Source: Lonicera japonica (Eukaryota; Streptophyta; Magnoliopsida; Dipsacales; Caprifoliaceae). Taken from it: DNA of 64,000 nucleotides. Under the pieces are notes generated by a model. It ran no database searches, had not been told where the DNA came from, and worked only from the letters and a program-made list of their open reading frames with translations. The number at the start of each line of letters is the position of its first letter. Positions within the stretch are counted from its first letter, which is position 1. The stretch lies in assembly GCA_021464415.1 (NCBI GenBank), contig CM038468.1, positions 6,014,001 through 6,078,000 on the forward strand, written 5' to 3'. This document shows positions 48,618 through 60,742 of the stretch, one piece after another. A program made the position numbers and the translations under genes.

Positions 48618-49787
48618 TGTGAACAATCCAATCCACGACTCTCGTGGGAACCTAACAAGCATTCTGTATCAAGTCTTGAGTCGTCATGCATATAAGAGAC
48701 CATTAGGAAAGATCCTGATTTTCGAGCGCATCAGGAATCCACCACATCCATGTCGCCACTTCGCTTACTAGGACGGGGATCGACCTGCCCGATCAGGTTG
48801 GCCCCCAACCGTACGGTTGGCCGTACCCTAGTCGCACGGTTGGCTTTGAGCCGCAACCTCGAGCCGCACGCCCTAGCCGCACGCCTTAGCCGCAACCTTC
48901 CCTAGCCATAAGGCTGGCTCCTAGCCGTGCGGTTACCCATGTCATTTTTCTGCATTTTTTCCAGATAAATAGGACCTTTGGGCTCTCATTTGAGGCATCA
49001 ACACTCAATAGAGTTTTTAGAGAGGGGAAGCTCTGTCAAGATCATTACAGAGAGTTTTCAGAGAGAGAAAATTCTTGAGAGAGAGTTTTTAGAGAGAGAA
49101 GGCTCTAGAGAGAGAAATAAGCAAACAAGTAGTCGTCGGTCTTCTTCAAGCACTTCAGGTACACATTTCTTCAACTTTCCTAAATTTCAATAATGCATTT
49201 TAGTACCAGTTCTAATACAGAAAATTAGATAACTTGCAAAGATTTCCACTGCTTTCAAAATAAATCCTTTCTAAGTTTTACAAAGAAAATTAAAATATGT
49301 TTTGACACGTTTTCAAAACAAAACAAAAATATAAAAACAGTTTCCAAACAAGTGGAACTACGAGACTCTGATTTGATTCTACGAATGAATACGTAGGCGC
49401 TCCTAAAGCTCGTGTCTGATTTTAAAATACTATTTTAAACTAAATTTATTCGGAAAGGACTATTCTGAAAACTATTTAAACTACTTGCAAGATATCTAAA
49501 ATAGGAATTAAATACATGATCCATTAAGAGTTCGAAAGGGTGAATTGGGTGCCTAACACCTTCCCAATTCGTAACGTAGTTCCCGAACCCTAGCAAAACA
49601 AATTTTCAACGAATCTCTGGTTTTAAACGTATGAAAGATAATTCTTTTTCGAATTGTCTTTCGTACGATCTTTTGTTTGTTTTCTCGTAAAACAAACTGG
49701 CGACTCTACAAAACATGTTTTCCTTTAAAACAAAGAAAATCGAGAATGGAGGATTCCTCTTGGGTCGGAGGTCTGCGGATTCTCACA
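48618..49787 (+). repeat. 5' LTR of the gag-only element (second copy)
   Basis: 1170 bp. It carries an extra 'ccctagccgcacg' phrase near 48870 and lacks one GA-rich segment present in the first copy near 31815, so the LTRs of the two copies differ by indels. Confidence 0.9.
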
Positions 49788-51050
49788 GTGGCGACTCTGC
49801 TGGGGATGTCGAGAACTAAGCTCTAATATAATGGATCATATATTTAATTCCTGTTATTTATTAGATATAGGTCTTGTAAGCCTTAGTTTTATGATAACAT
49901 AGAAGCGATAAAGGTGGCTACCCTGATGCCTTTATTTGCTAATTATGTGAGAAAAATCTTTTTCATAATTAAAATTGTGTAAAATACGATAATAAATTAT
50001 AAAAGCGTTGATCAACAATGAACCACCAGATTATTATTTTGCACGCACTCACGTCTTATCATGCATTTTTGCGAGTGTGAATTTACCCTATCAACCTTAG
50101 GACCAGAGTCGTGACTAGGCCGCGGACTTGCAGGTCTGCACTAGCCAAAAATGCCTAGGACCACTATCCTTGGCCAAGTACTCACCGAAGTATATAGAGT
50201 GACGAGAACACTCACGTACATGGGACGTATATCAAAAGGTCCTTACACGTACCTGCGCTCTTGAGGTATATGGTAAGACCTGCCAAATAGGAGGGAGCCT
50301 TAAACCTTACCCTATTCAACCACGCTTGCATATAGGGGAGTCAGCTTAGAACACAAAGAATTTCTGCATTGTTTTAATGACCAACAGTCGTGAGAATCTA
50401 ACAAGCTAAAGCCCTGTCATTTATACTGTCGAGGTTCCGACAAGTACGGCCGGAGGCTGTCCAATCTTCGCCGTAAAAAATCACGAAGACTGAAATCTTC
50501 ATAATTTTCCTAGCACTGATTCCATGAACAAAGCAACTCATGAGGAGAGAACTTCCCGTGTTTTTAAAAGAATTTCTTCTAAAAAATCTTTTCTAAATGA
50601 TTTTCAAATTCAGAGGTCAAAGGAACCCAAGGAATTCATGTTCCTACCTTACCTCTATACGGGGCTCTCAAGTTGTCACTGTACGGTCTGTTTTCGATCT
50701 CACCTAAAGAAAAATATTTTCGTGTGGTTAAGAGTCCATTCGATCGATGTATTTCTGGGAATCTGGCAAGTATTAAGAGTATATATTTTCTTTTGTTTCC
50801 AGGAAATATTATATACGCATCGGGATTTGTTCTTTTCTCCTTCGGAAGACTTATATTCGATCTGGCTTTCATTTGGGCCGGAAGAGATAGCATTGGTAGA
50901 TTGGTTCGACCGGATACACCAGTTGATATGGAACACCAACAGCCATAAACTTCGAATAGGGTCACTGGAAACTCTTTCGCTGCAGTGGATTTGCCACCGG
51001 GTCCTTCCTACCAAAATCAAAGGGTGTCTTAGCAGAATATTAATCGGGGA

Positions 51051-52660
51051 ATGCCGCGAGGGCATACTTCTGTGGATCCAACAAACACTATATTAGGGTC
51101 AGACAATACAACCATACCAACCCAGGAAGAGATGTACCGAATGCTCGAGGACATTAGCAAGAGCCTAGCATTGTTATTAGATGATCAACGAACCATCAAG
51201 GCTCGGCTGGAGGAGATAGAAAGAGGTCGACGGGTTATGAATGAGCCAACAAAAGGGACACCACCTGCACCACCTATACCGCCACCTATTCATAGTCAAC
51301 CAATTATGAATGAGCCAATAAAAGAGGCCCCGCTTGTACCACTAGCGCCACTATCTGTTCACTCCGATATTCCAACTCCTATTGAACCACATACTCCATA
51401 TAGGCGATCTGATCCGATCGAGAATTGGCTACACCAAGAAGTCCAACCTGAAGTACCCAACACGCTCAACAATGGCAACCAGCACATCATCCTTATCATG
51501 ATCCATACTACGACCCTATGCCGCGTCCGGTGAGTGTGCAGGATTATGCCATTCTTCCACAAGAGGTGATTCCGAAAGGGAATAAGGCTATAGGTGAGCT
51601 TAAGGAACAATTGAAGGCTTTAACCTAGAAGGTAGCCGAGGGATCAAATGACCTGACATAGCTCCAGAGCTATAATCTATACCCATAAGCTCATTATCCG
51701 ATTGGATTTATGATGCCCGCAATAGAGAAATTCACAGGAACAATGCCATCAGAGTTACACTTAAAATCCTATGTATAGGCAATGAAGATCTACGACATAG
51801 GTGATGCTGAGTTAGCTAACTCTTTTCATTAACTCTAGCCGGTTCAGCCCAAAGTTGGTTCCTGGGATTAGAGAAACATCGGGTGCAGTCATGGACCAAT
51901 ATTGTGAACGAGTTTATTGCCCAATACAAGACAAACGAAGAATTAAAGATTACCCGCAAACATCTTGAAATGGCAAAGCAGAAAGATGATGAAAGTTTGA
52001 GTGAATTTGTCACAAGGTGGATGGCACTCACTACACAAATGGTCGAATGGATGGATGAAGAGGAACAATTGGGAATGATCGTCAAGAATCTGAAGGCAAA
52101 AATTCAAAATAAGATGGGTCACCAATTCTTTGGCCATTTCAAAGCCTTGTTACACGTGGGAAACGAGATAGAAGAAGAATTGGCTAAACAAGCTGAAGTA
52201 AGAAAGTTAAGTGCACAATATAAGAAAGCTTCAACCCCGGCTACGAACCAGATTTTGACATACAACCGTTTTGTTCAGAGCAATATTGACTATTCTGCCA
52301 CTCCTTTCGCCATAGTCACCAATATTTCTCCTTCAGGATACCAGGATTACAGTAACAATAGGGTGATAAACCGAGTCAGACACATGAAAATGAGTTTCTC
52401 ACAACTGCCAGGACCATTAAGCAAAGTATACAACGAGTTGAAGGATGTAGGGATGATTTATCCGCTGAACCCACAACCGATACCCAATCCAGTCCCCACT
52501 AATTGGAACCTCAATGAAACACAACTGACAATTGCATGGCTCTTCGGCATGCTATTCAGGACCTTATCCAAGTAGGAAAGATAACTGACCCGTCTCCTCT
52601 AAACCATCAGTGATTGAAGATTTGTCATTTGTCATTTGAAAACATGAACTACGAAGACCT
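51051..52660 (+). pseudogene. Ogre-type gag (broken, second copy)
   Basis: The N-terminal ORF 51051-51533 ends early through a one-base loss at about 51455, where the first copy is in frame. Conversely, the stop at 34302 in the first copy is a sense codon here (about 51563). The core domain 51883-52575 is the same as in the first copy. Each copy therefore has private defects besides shared ones. Confidence 0.85.
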
Positions 52661-54648
52661 GAGCCCCATATTGGATTTTTTGGAATGTTAGGGCATTGGG
52701 GAACATAGGCAACCTGAAAAGTAACATCAGGCCCGGTCTATTCTAATAAAACAATCTCATTCACGCACAATAAGATAATGAAGAATTGGAAGAATAGTTC
52801 ATTTAAAGGCACAAGTCAATTCGAGGAGCAATGAAGGATTGGTAAAGAGAAGTTTTTGTGGTAAGGTGTGGAGAAAAGGACAAATCTTGATAAAGATCTC
52901 GAGAAAATTTGTTTTAAGATTTCCCTCAACTGAAAGCAAACAAAATATGAATTACCCTTTATAATTGCCAGATTTTCGAAAAGAATGATCTTTGCATTTG
53001 CATTTGCATGGGTCTGGGGGTAAATTGCGCATAAAGTATGTTATATAACAACTAATACTTTCATAAATGCACATTACAAAGCGCTAACATTTTCATGAAA
53101 TAATATATAAAAATGAGCTTGAAAACACCCATAATACATAAATATAATAATTCCAAGGAAATTTTTCAAAGAAAAAACTGACACGTAAAGGGTACGAGGG
53201 CAGTATGAATTTATCTTGAGGTAGAAGGACCCAATGAAGATACTTGAGTTACAAGGTTTCGAGTAAGATTGAAATTCCGAAGGAGATTGCAAAAAAGGGA
53301 GTGGGTCACTTTAAATATGCATTGGAAAATAAGGTTTCAAATGAGATTAATGTTCTGAGTGAGATTACGTCAGGGGATAAGGACCGCTTTAAGGTTTATG
53401 GGGGAAGATTCCAAGGCTGATACTTCGATGGATCAATATTAAACTCTGAATGTGACTGAAAAATGGGGCAAGGACAATTCTAAATATGGAGTGGAAGACC
53501 CAATGTGGATACTTTGATGGAATGGCATCTCCAAAGACTCTTCTCACATTCTCATTCAATACATATACTTTGACAGAATGGCATCTTCAAAGACTCATCT
53601 CATATTATCATCCAAATGCGGACGCTTTGATGAATTAGTATCTCTAGAAGGCTTGTCTTTCATCCTCACCTGGCCAATCACACAGGCAACAACAACTGAT
53701 CCATCCCAGGCTAATGAAATCAAAGATGCATTGAAAGAAGCTAGACCGCATCATTATCTCTCATTAGCCTTGCAAAGTGAATGAATCATAGTCATCAAGA
53801 TTTGGAATAATCTAATCAAACCAGAACGTGTTCTACGGATGAAGTTTTTCACTGAGGGTAAATGTACAAACCGACTGATGCATCTGAAGCCTTACAAAGT
53901 GAACGAGTCATAATCATCAAATGCAGAATAACCTAATCAAAGCAGAATACGTCGAACGGATGAAGCCTCTCACCGAGGGTAGAAGTACAATCCATAATTC
54001 AGTGGTAATTTAGAAAAAATCTAGCACCGGTTGAACTCTAAGATGGGGCGCATGTGTTATTTTCGTATAAAAATTGGGGGTATTTTAAACTGGGGGTGAT
54101 GTTAAAATCTGAAAACTTTACAAAAATATTTTCATAAATCAAAATCGCGCAAAAGGCCACCAGACCCACCGCATTGCATGCATATCTCATGTTTTCTACC
54201 ATAAAAGACATATTCACATAATTTTCTCAAAAAATTTGAATTGAAATATGCCCGTATATGTCGGCAAATCTTGTGTGCCAAAGGCTACATTATACACCAC
54301 GAATGACCTTCCAATGAAGGCCAAATTGTTATCTGATGATACATCAATCTTCATCAGAACCCTTCAACCTCAGGGGGTCCCTCAAAATTCACACATACCC
54401 ATTCATCGTCAATAAAAGTGCATCATACAGAAACGGTCGCGGCTGATCATCACGAAATATATGACCAACTGGATTGCTAAAAAGTAAGTATGTGAGCAAG
54501 AAAGAGATATGCTAAGGAGAAAATGAAAAGTTTGAAAGTTTAAATGGAAGAAGGTGACATTTTTGTTGCCCAGCTCACGCTGTCATTTGGGCACTTGTTG
54601 TATGACAAGTTCATTGTCACACAACAAGTGGGGGGTAATCCCAAACGA

Positions 54649-54990
54649 CAAGACCAATAAAATTTTTATAAAATTTTTGCGAAATTGACTCCTTGGATGT
54701 TTAAAAGACTTTCTGGTTAGTTTCCTAAGATGAACAGACTGAGAATCACTAACACAAGCACGACGAAGTAAAATACAAAGCCCAAAAGCTAAATTTTAAG
54801 ATCTATGGTGGAGCCGAGGACAAGACCAATAAAGTTTTGACAAAAATTTTGCGAAATTGACTCCTTGGACGTCTAAAAGACTTTTTGGTTAATTTTCTAA
54901 GATGAACAGACTGAGAATCACTAACACAAGCACGGCGAACTAAGATACAAAGCCCAAAAGCTGAATTTTGAGATCGGTGGTGGAGCCGAG
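54649..54990 (+). repeat. 171-bp tandem doublet in the element's 3' region (second copy)
   Basis: Two units starting 'caagaccaataaa', matching 37386-37728. Nearby 53500-53990 repeats the shorter tandem units of the first copy. Confidence 0.85.
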
Positions 54991-55793
54991 CTTTGAGGAA
55001 TGATCAGTCCTAAACACAGTTCAAATCTGGCAAAAAAAGAAGGTGTAAAAGAGGAATCGGGTACAAGAAAAAATTGAAAAAGTAGAAAAAGGTAAAATCC
55101 CGTTGGTCTAAGTGAGGAAAGTGAAAAACATAAAGGAAGAAAAATCAGCAAGGAGAGCCACACTAAGAATGACAGCTGTGCCAAAAGGCGGAGGGCTACA
55201 TCTTAGGTGAGTAAGGCTCCAGTCTGGAAAAAAAGAAGAAGAAAAAAAATCCGAAAGCCAAAACAATGGGCTAGATATTCTCAAAAATAATGCAAATGAG
55301 GGAGCAATAAGGGCATCAAAAAATAGAAAATGATGCAGGACCAACACCTTCCTCTGATAAGCTAGAGGGTAACTGGACAAGGAACTGAGATTTTTAGAAG
55401 AGTTTTATCCTCATGTTCAAAGAAGTGAAGCCAGAGGGTAGACTTGAGAACTGAGTCCACCACTACGCACGAAAGTTTGAGATTCAAAGAGAACCAACCC
55501 AATTTCTTGATGACAGAAGAAGAGTCAAACTGAGGGTAAGAACATGTTTTGAAAAAGGCAACACTTGAACTTTCTATATTCTCTTTAGCATAACTTTCTT
55601 GCCACAAGATGAGTAGGCATTTATGATCAACGGCCAAGAGCATAGGCAACGCAAGAAGAATCGTCAATGGATAGGAGAAAATATGGGCCGATATCCTCAA
55701 GAACACGTCTCAAATTATGTTATGTGACATAAAGTTGATGGAATAATATGATTCTAAAGAAGGCCCTACTGACGGAATCAATGCTAACCCTAG

Positions 55794-56555
55794 ACTGTGA
55801 CAGCAAGATGGTGCGACATGTGCCGACCCCGCCGCTCTTGGCAGTCTTAACATCACCTATTTTGGTTGTGCCAACAAGTACGAAGTCTTATCATGAAGAC
55901 CTCTCGCTCTTGGAAGTCACTAACATGTCATACCTTCTGAGGGTGGCCAGGAGTGCCATTTCTTGGAAGCCGTCATAAGGGAATGTCTCCTGACGTTCAG
56001 CCTTAAACTATGTCAGCAAGATGGTGCGACAGTTGCCGACCCCGCCGCTCTTGGTAGTCTCTAACGCAACCTTTTCAGGCTGTGCCAGCAAGATGGTGCG
56101 AGAGGTGCAGACCCCCCACTCTTGGCAGTTGCTAACATATCATACCTTTCTTTCTCTTTTGGATGCGTTCCATGGGAATTTATAAGTCAACCCAGATCGT
56201 GTCAGCAAGATGACATCCTATCGCGAGGACCAATCACTCTTGGCAATCTTAACTCAACCTTTTCAGGCTGTGCCAGCAAGATGGTGCGAGAGGTGCAGAC
56301 CCCCCACTCTTGGCAGTCGCTAATATGACATTCCTTCTGAGGGTGGCTAGGAGTGCCATTTCTTGGAAAACTATCACGAAGGAATATCTCCTGATAGACA
56401 ACCTCGGTTATACCAGGAAGATGGTGCGACAGGTGCCGACCCAACCACTCTTGGTAACCAATAACATCCTCCCAAGAACTAGGGAGTTTTACCACATGGT
56501 TATGCCAGCAAGATAGTGCGATAGGAGCAAACCCCGCTACTCTTGGTAACCTTTT
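55794..56555 (+). repeat. Interspersed minisatellite 'cagcaagatggtgcga' (second copy)
   Basis: The same seven-fold motif series as 38532-39290, with a few substitutions. Confidence 0.85.
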
Positions 56556-57016
56556 CTTCTCAAGAAGAATGGGAAATTTTATCACGATGAAGTCAGGAAG
56601 GTGTCATTCTAAAAGAATCTGAATTCCGAGAACTTTTTCAAAACATATTGCAAAGAATGAGAAGTATTCATGAGGATAGCCTGGTCAGAGGGTGAATGGT
56701 AAGATTGGTGCATCCCACAAGCTGAGGGTAAACATCGATAAGCTCAAAAAATTCAAAGAATGATTGAGATGGATTCCCTGAGGGTAGACGGGAAAATAGA
56801 TTGATGTATCAGAGATAACTTGGCCAAGAGGAAGGTCAACTGTGGATCACATTGCCCAAAGCATCACAAAATTCTCCTACCATGAGGGTATATTTCGATT
56901 CACAGATTTTTCATCAATAAAACAACCAATTGAGATTCACACGAGAGTCGTGAATTGTTGCCTTCTTATTATTGTCCCAGAATCCTTGCGAGCAAGAATC
57001 CTGGGACAAGAGGGTC

Positions 57017-58189
57017 TGTGAACTCCCCAATCGACTACTCTCGTGGGAACCTAACAAGCATTCCGTATCAAGTCTTGAGTCGTCATGCATATAAGAGACC
57101 ATTAGGAAAAATACTGATTTTTGACGCATCAGGAATCTACCACATCCATGTCGCCACTTAACTTACTAGGACGGGGATCAACCTGCCCGGTACGGTTGGC
57201 TCCCAACAGTACGGTTGGCCATACCCTAGACGCATGGTTGGCTCCCAACCGTACGGTTGAGCCGCAAGCTTAAACCGCACGCCTTAGCTGCAGCCCTCCC
57301 TAGCCGTACAGCTGGCTCCTAGCCATGTCATTTTTCTGCATTTTTTCCAGATAAACAGGATCTTTAGGCTCTCATTTGAGGCATCAACACTCAATAGAGT
57401 TTTTAAAGAGGGGAAGCTATGTCAAGATCATTACAGAGAGTTTTCAGAGAGAGAAAATTCTAGAGAGAGAGTTTTTAGAGAGAGAAAATTCTAGAGAGTG
57501 AAGGCTCTAGAGAGAGAAAGAAGCAAACAAGCAGTCGTCGGCCTTCTTCAAGCGCTTCAGGTACGCATTTCTACAACTTTCCTGAATTTCAATACTGCAT
57601 TTCAGTACCAGTTTTAATACAGAAAATTAGATAACTTGCAAAGATATCAACTGCTTTCAAAATAAATTATTTCTAAGTTTTACAAAGAAAATTAAAATCT
57701 GTTTTGACACGTTTTCAAAACAAAACAAAAACATAAAAACAGTTTCCAAACAAGTGGAACTACGAGACTCTGATTTCATTCTACGAATGAATACGTAGGT
57801 GCTCCTAAAGCTCATGTCTGATTTTAAAATACTATTTTAAACTAAATTTATCCGGAAAGGACTATTATGAAAACTATTTAAACTACTTGCAAGATATCTA
57901 AAATAGGAATTAAATACATGATCCATTAAGAGACCGAAAGGGCGAATTGGGTGCCTAACACCTTCCCAATTCGTAACGTAGTTCCCGAACCCTAGCAAAA
58001 CAAATTTTCAATGAATCTCTGGTTTTAAACGTATGAAAGATAATTCATTTTCGAATTGTCTTTCATACGATCTTTTGTTTGTTTTCTCGTAAAACAAACT
58101 GGCGACTCTGTAAAACACGTTTTCCTTTAAAACAAAGAAAGGAAGATGAAGATGATTCCTCTCAGGTCGGAGGACTGCGGATTCTAACA
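57017..58189 (+). repeat. 3' LTR of the gag-only element (second copy)
   Basis: 1173 bp, TGTGAACTCC...TTCTAACA, followed by TTAGT. A TATA-equivalent 'cagataaacagg' is degraded, and the GA-rich leader and the 'gggtgcctaacacctt' hairpin region remain. Confidence 0.92.
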
Positions 58190-58194
58190 TTAGT

Positions 58195-59340
58195 ATACTC
58201 TGAAGATGAAGATGAAGATGAATCCCACAAGCTAAACTAATGGGAGACTACAAGTTCAATCTTTCTCGTATATAAAGTAAGGAAATTCATCTCCTAATGT
58301 TTTTCTAAATATATTATATAATATCTTCTTATTTTGTTGAAACAAAGTAGAGAAAAATAAAAGAATAAGGGATATCTTCTTATTCAATTGATTTAATATA
58401 TGTGTAAAAGTTAGTTTTATTTATATGAAGAATTAACATTCTTATTTCTATATGCTCTTTTTTTTTAGGTGGTTGCTATTTATACTTTACAAAATATTTG
58501 ATAATATTTTATTTTTCATTCAGCGATTAAGTTCATGTTACTCACTGATGACAAGCGAGTACATGCTTATATACTCGTCGATGATAAGCGAGTAAGGCAT
58601 TTACAAGTTTTTACTCACTTGTTATCGGGCGAATAACATACACTTACTAGCTTGTTATTGGGCGAATGAAAAGTCGATTAAAATCAAGCAAAAAATGAAA
58701 TGCAAATAGCAGCCACCTTTTTAATTACAACATTCTTTAAATTTTAGATTGAGAAGAGCATCATATGTTCAAAAGAATTTGAAATTACAAATATTTACTT
58801 TATATCTCTGCAAGTTAAAGAGAGAAAAATATGCAAATTATTTCAAGTAAGAGAAACAAATAAAAACGAAATATTAATAATGACAGAGATTCCAAAATCT
58901 CTCACATAAAATAAAACCAAGAATATAAAATGTAACATAAAGAAGATAATAAATAATAAAAGATAGAACCTAAAAACCGGAAAACAAAAAGTTAGTGCCT
59001 TCAAACAAGATTTCATCATTAATACTTTTTCTTGAGTAATTTTTCTAATAAAAATGTACCAAATTAATTAGCTTTTGCTGACGTTAAGTTTTTTAAAGAA
59101 AATGCACCATATTTTTTGTTAAATTTTTTTCACAAATCTCTATAGTGTCTATCGGTGCAATTAGTTTTATATTTAATAAGATTTTTTAGTGGATCATTAC
59201 AAAAAATTTTGTCACCATTAAATATTCACAACAGTGGTGGTGACAAGATTATGTTTTCATCATTTTTCTCTTGCCTGCTTTGGATAAATCAAAACTATTT
59301 CCTTTTTAACAAAAAAGTTAGCGCAATTAATAATTAGATA
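58195..59340. repeat. Resumed oxidoreductase 5' flank
   Basis: No gene. The start matches 21783 onward ('atactctgaagatgaagatg'). The parts 58345-58420 and 58470-59335 match 1095-1150 and 22440-23335. It includes the stem-loop arms gtcgatgataagcgagtaa (58577-58595) and ttactcacttgttatcgggc (58611-58630). Homology ends exactly where the copia LTR begins in the other copies (59335 against 23340). Confidence 0.8.
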
Positions 59341-59900
59341 TAATTTGCCTAAAGTGACTTTATCACTCTAAAATCACCAAATTTATGTGATCCCAAAATG
59401 GGACCCTAAGGGTCCTCTTTATAGAGAAAAAGCGCGTTGATCATACATAGGAGCGTGGGGCAGGGGCCTGCGGCACACAAGCTAGGCAGATACCTATGTC
59501 AAATGGCCTACAACAGTGGCCCTAAAAAATCCCCAAAAATGCCAAAAAAATCTTAACTGTGAATTTTGAATGCATGTATGCAAAGATGCTCATGTTTAAT
59601 CACAAATAAGGGTGTCTACAGACCTTCACGTTCTGGAATTCTTGTTGACAAGAATAATGGGACGATAAAAAGAAACCTTAATTTATGGCACTAGTAGATA
59701 TTTTGAAAGAATACGTTTCGATAGAAATCAAAGAATTCCATATCCTCTAAACTCTTTCCATTCCATGGACTCCAAAAGACCATTTATGGTTCCTCTAGAA
59801 TATTCCCCCTTTTTACATGATCTTATGTGAATCTATCCTCAGTTGCGCCTTTTACCTACCCTTGGCGTCATCAAATCCCCCTTTCATCTCTCTATTACCC
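59341..59900. other. Unassigned sequence between gene flank and unknown ORF
   Basis: No gene recognised. The GC-richer phrase at 59430-59520 and the change of composition at 59341 suggest the edge of an inserted element, perhaps the LTR of the minus-strand Ogre-type remnant. I cannot define its ends. Confidence 0.4.
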
Positions 59901-59904
59901 ACCG

Positions 59905-60471
59905 GTTTATAGCGGGGAATTATCGGGCTCCCTGTGTATATCATACCCGAGAGACTGGTGTGACAACGGTTTATAACTTGTTAGAGGAGCATGTAAGTGT
60001 TCTTTTTAGCTAAATAAATAAATAAACAAATGACTAAAAAAAAGGTTTTTCTCTATTTTTGTCTCTTTTCAGATTAAGTGGGCCCCTTAGGGTGATCTAG
60101 GTCTTCACTTCAGTTATGCCCGTACATTGACTGCTTTGGAGACTAGGCAGTTGATTCGGGATAAGTATGGCCCTCTATTTTATCTTGGCGAGAGTGTGAT
60201 TCTCCAGCATACACAGGCTCGATGGCCTCGAAGTCCACTGTTTCCACCCACTTTGATGAGGCGGACGGGTGAGATCGCTTTAGTAGAGGTTCTTGCATTG
60301 GTAGATGAGCTTAATTTTCTAACTTTTTCTAAAGGGGGTGACTATGCTATCTTTGCGGCTCGATATTTGATGACGGAGTTGAATGGTACTCAAGGCCAGG
60401 TCTTCTATGATCAATATAGGGCATTGGGAGGAGATCCTACTTATACAGGGCACAGGCTTGAATTGATTTAG
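59905..60471 (+). pseudogene. Unidentified two-exon coding fragment
   Basis: A phrase YHTRETGVTTVYNLLEEH (59938-59992) meets a GTAAGT donor at 59993. A pyrimidine-rich TTTTCAG ends at 60072, and reading continues in frame as IKWAP, an in-frame TAG (60088), then GDLGLHFSYARTLTALETRQ and a long open stretch to a stop at 60469-60471, including YGPLFYLGESVILQH and YDQYRALGGDPTYTG. The frame match across the putative 80-bp intron supports a once spliced gene. I recognise no family. It could be a host gene fragment or an accessory ORF of the neighbouring retroelement. Confidence 0.45.
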
Positions 60472-60473
60472 CT

Positions 60474-60742
60474 ATTGAGGATCCTATCTGGTCAGCTTCT
60501 AGAGCTTCAGTGTTCTTTATTTGTAATCTTGGCAGTTTTATTTGTAATGTCTGGTGTTCTGAACCACTATTAAATAATATAAGAAACTGCTTTGCTTTTG
60601 TAAAATGTTTTTATTATAATGGTTGAACCAGGCCCGAAGTCACTTCTCAGGTTGCCTACGTTCCTCGTTCTATTTAAAAAAAAGACAACATATGAGTTCG
60701 GGCTCAGGTTTACGTAATTCTTGGCTATACATGATATATCTA
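60474..60742. other. Post-pol region of the minus-strand Ogre-type remnant
   Basis: On the minus strand, 'acgtaggcaacctgagaagt' (about 60634-60653) matches text after gag in the gag-only elements ('cataggcaacctgaaaagt', about 35443 and 52705). This identifies both as the region just downstream of pol. Confidence 0.65.

Larger units (their letters stand above)
48618..58189 (+). mobile_element. Gag-only Ogre/Tat-type LTR element, complete (second copy)
   Basis: 9572 bp with target duplication TTAGT at 48613-48617 and 58190-58194. The order is 5' LTR, tRNA-Arg-type primer site (49789-49806), gag, tandem-repeat-rich 3' region, hairpin, 3' LTR. Pol is wholly absent. The sequence after the right target duplication continues the oxidoreductase flank ('atactctgaagatgaag'), so the element inserted upstream of the partial gene. 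The two LTRs differ by visible substitutions and indels, so the insertion is not very recent. Confidence 0.92.
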
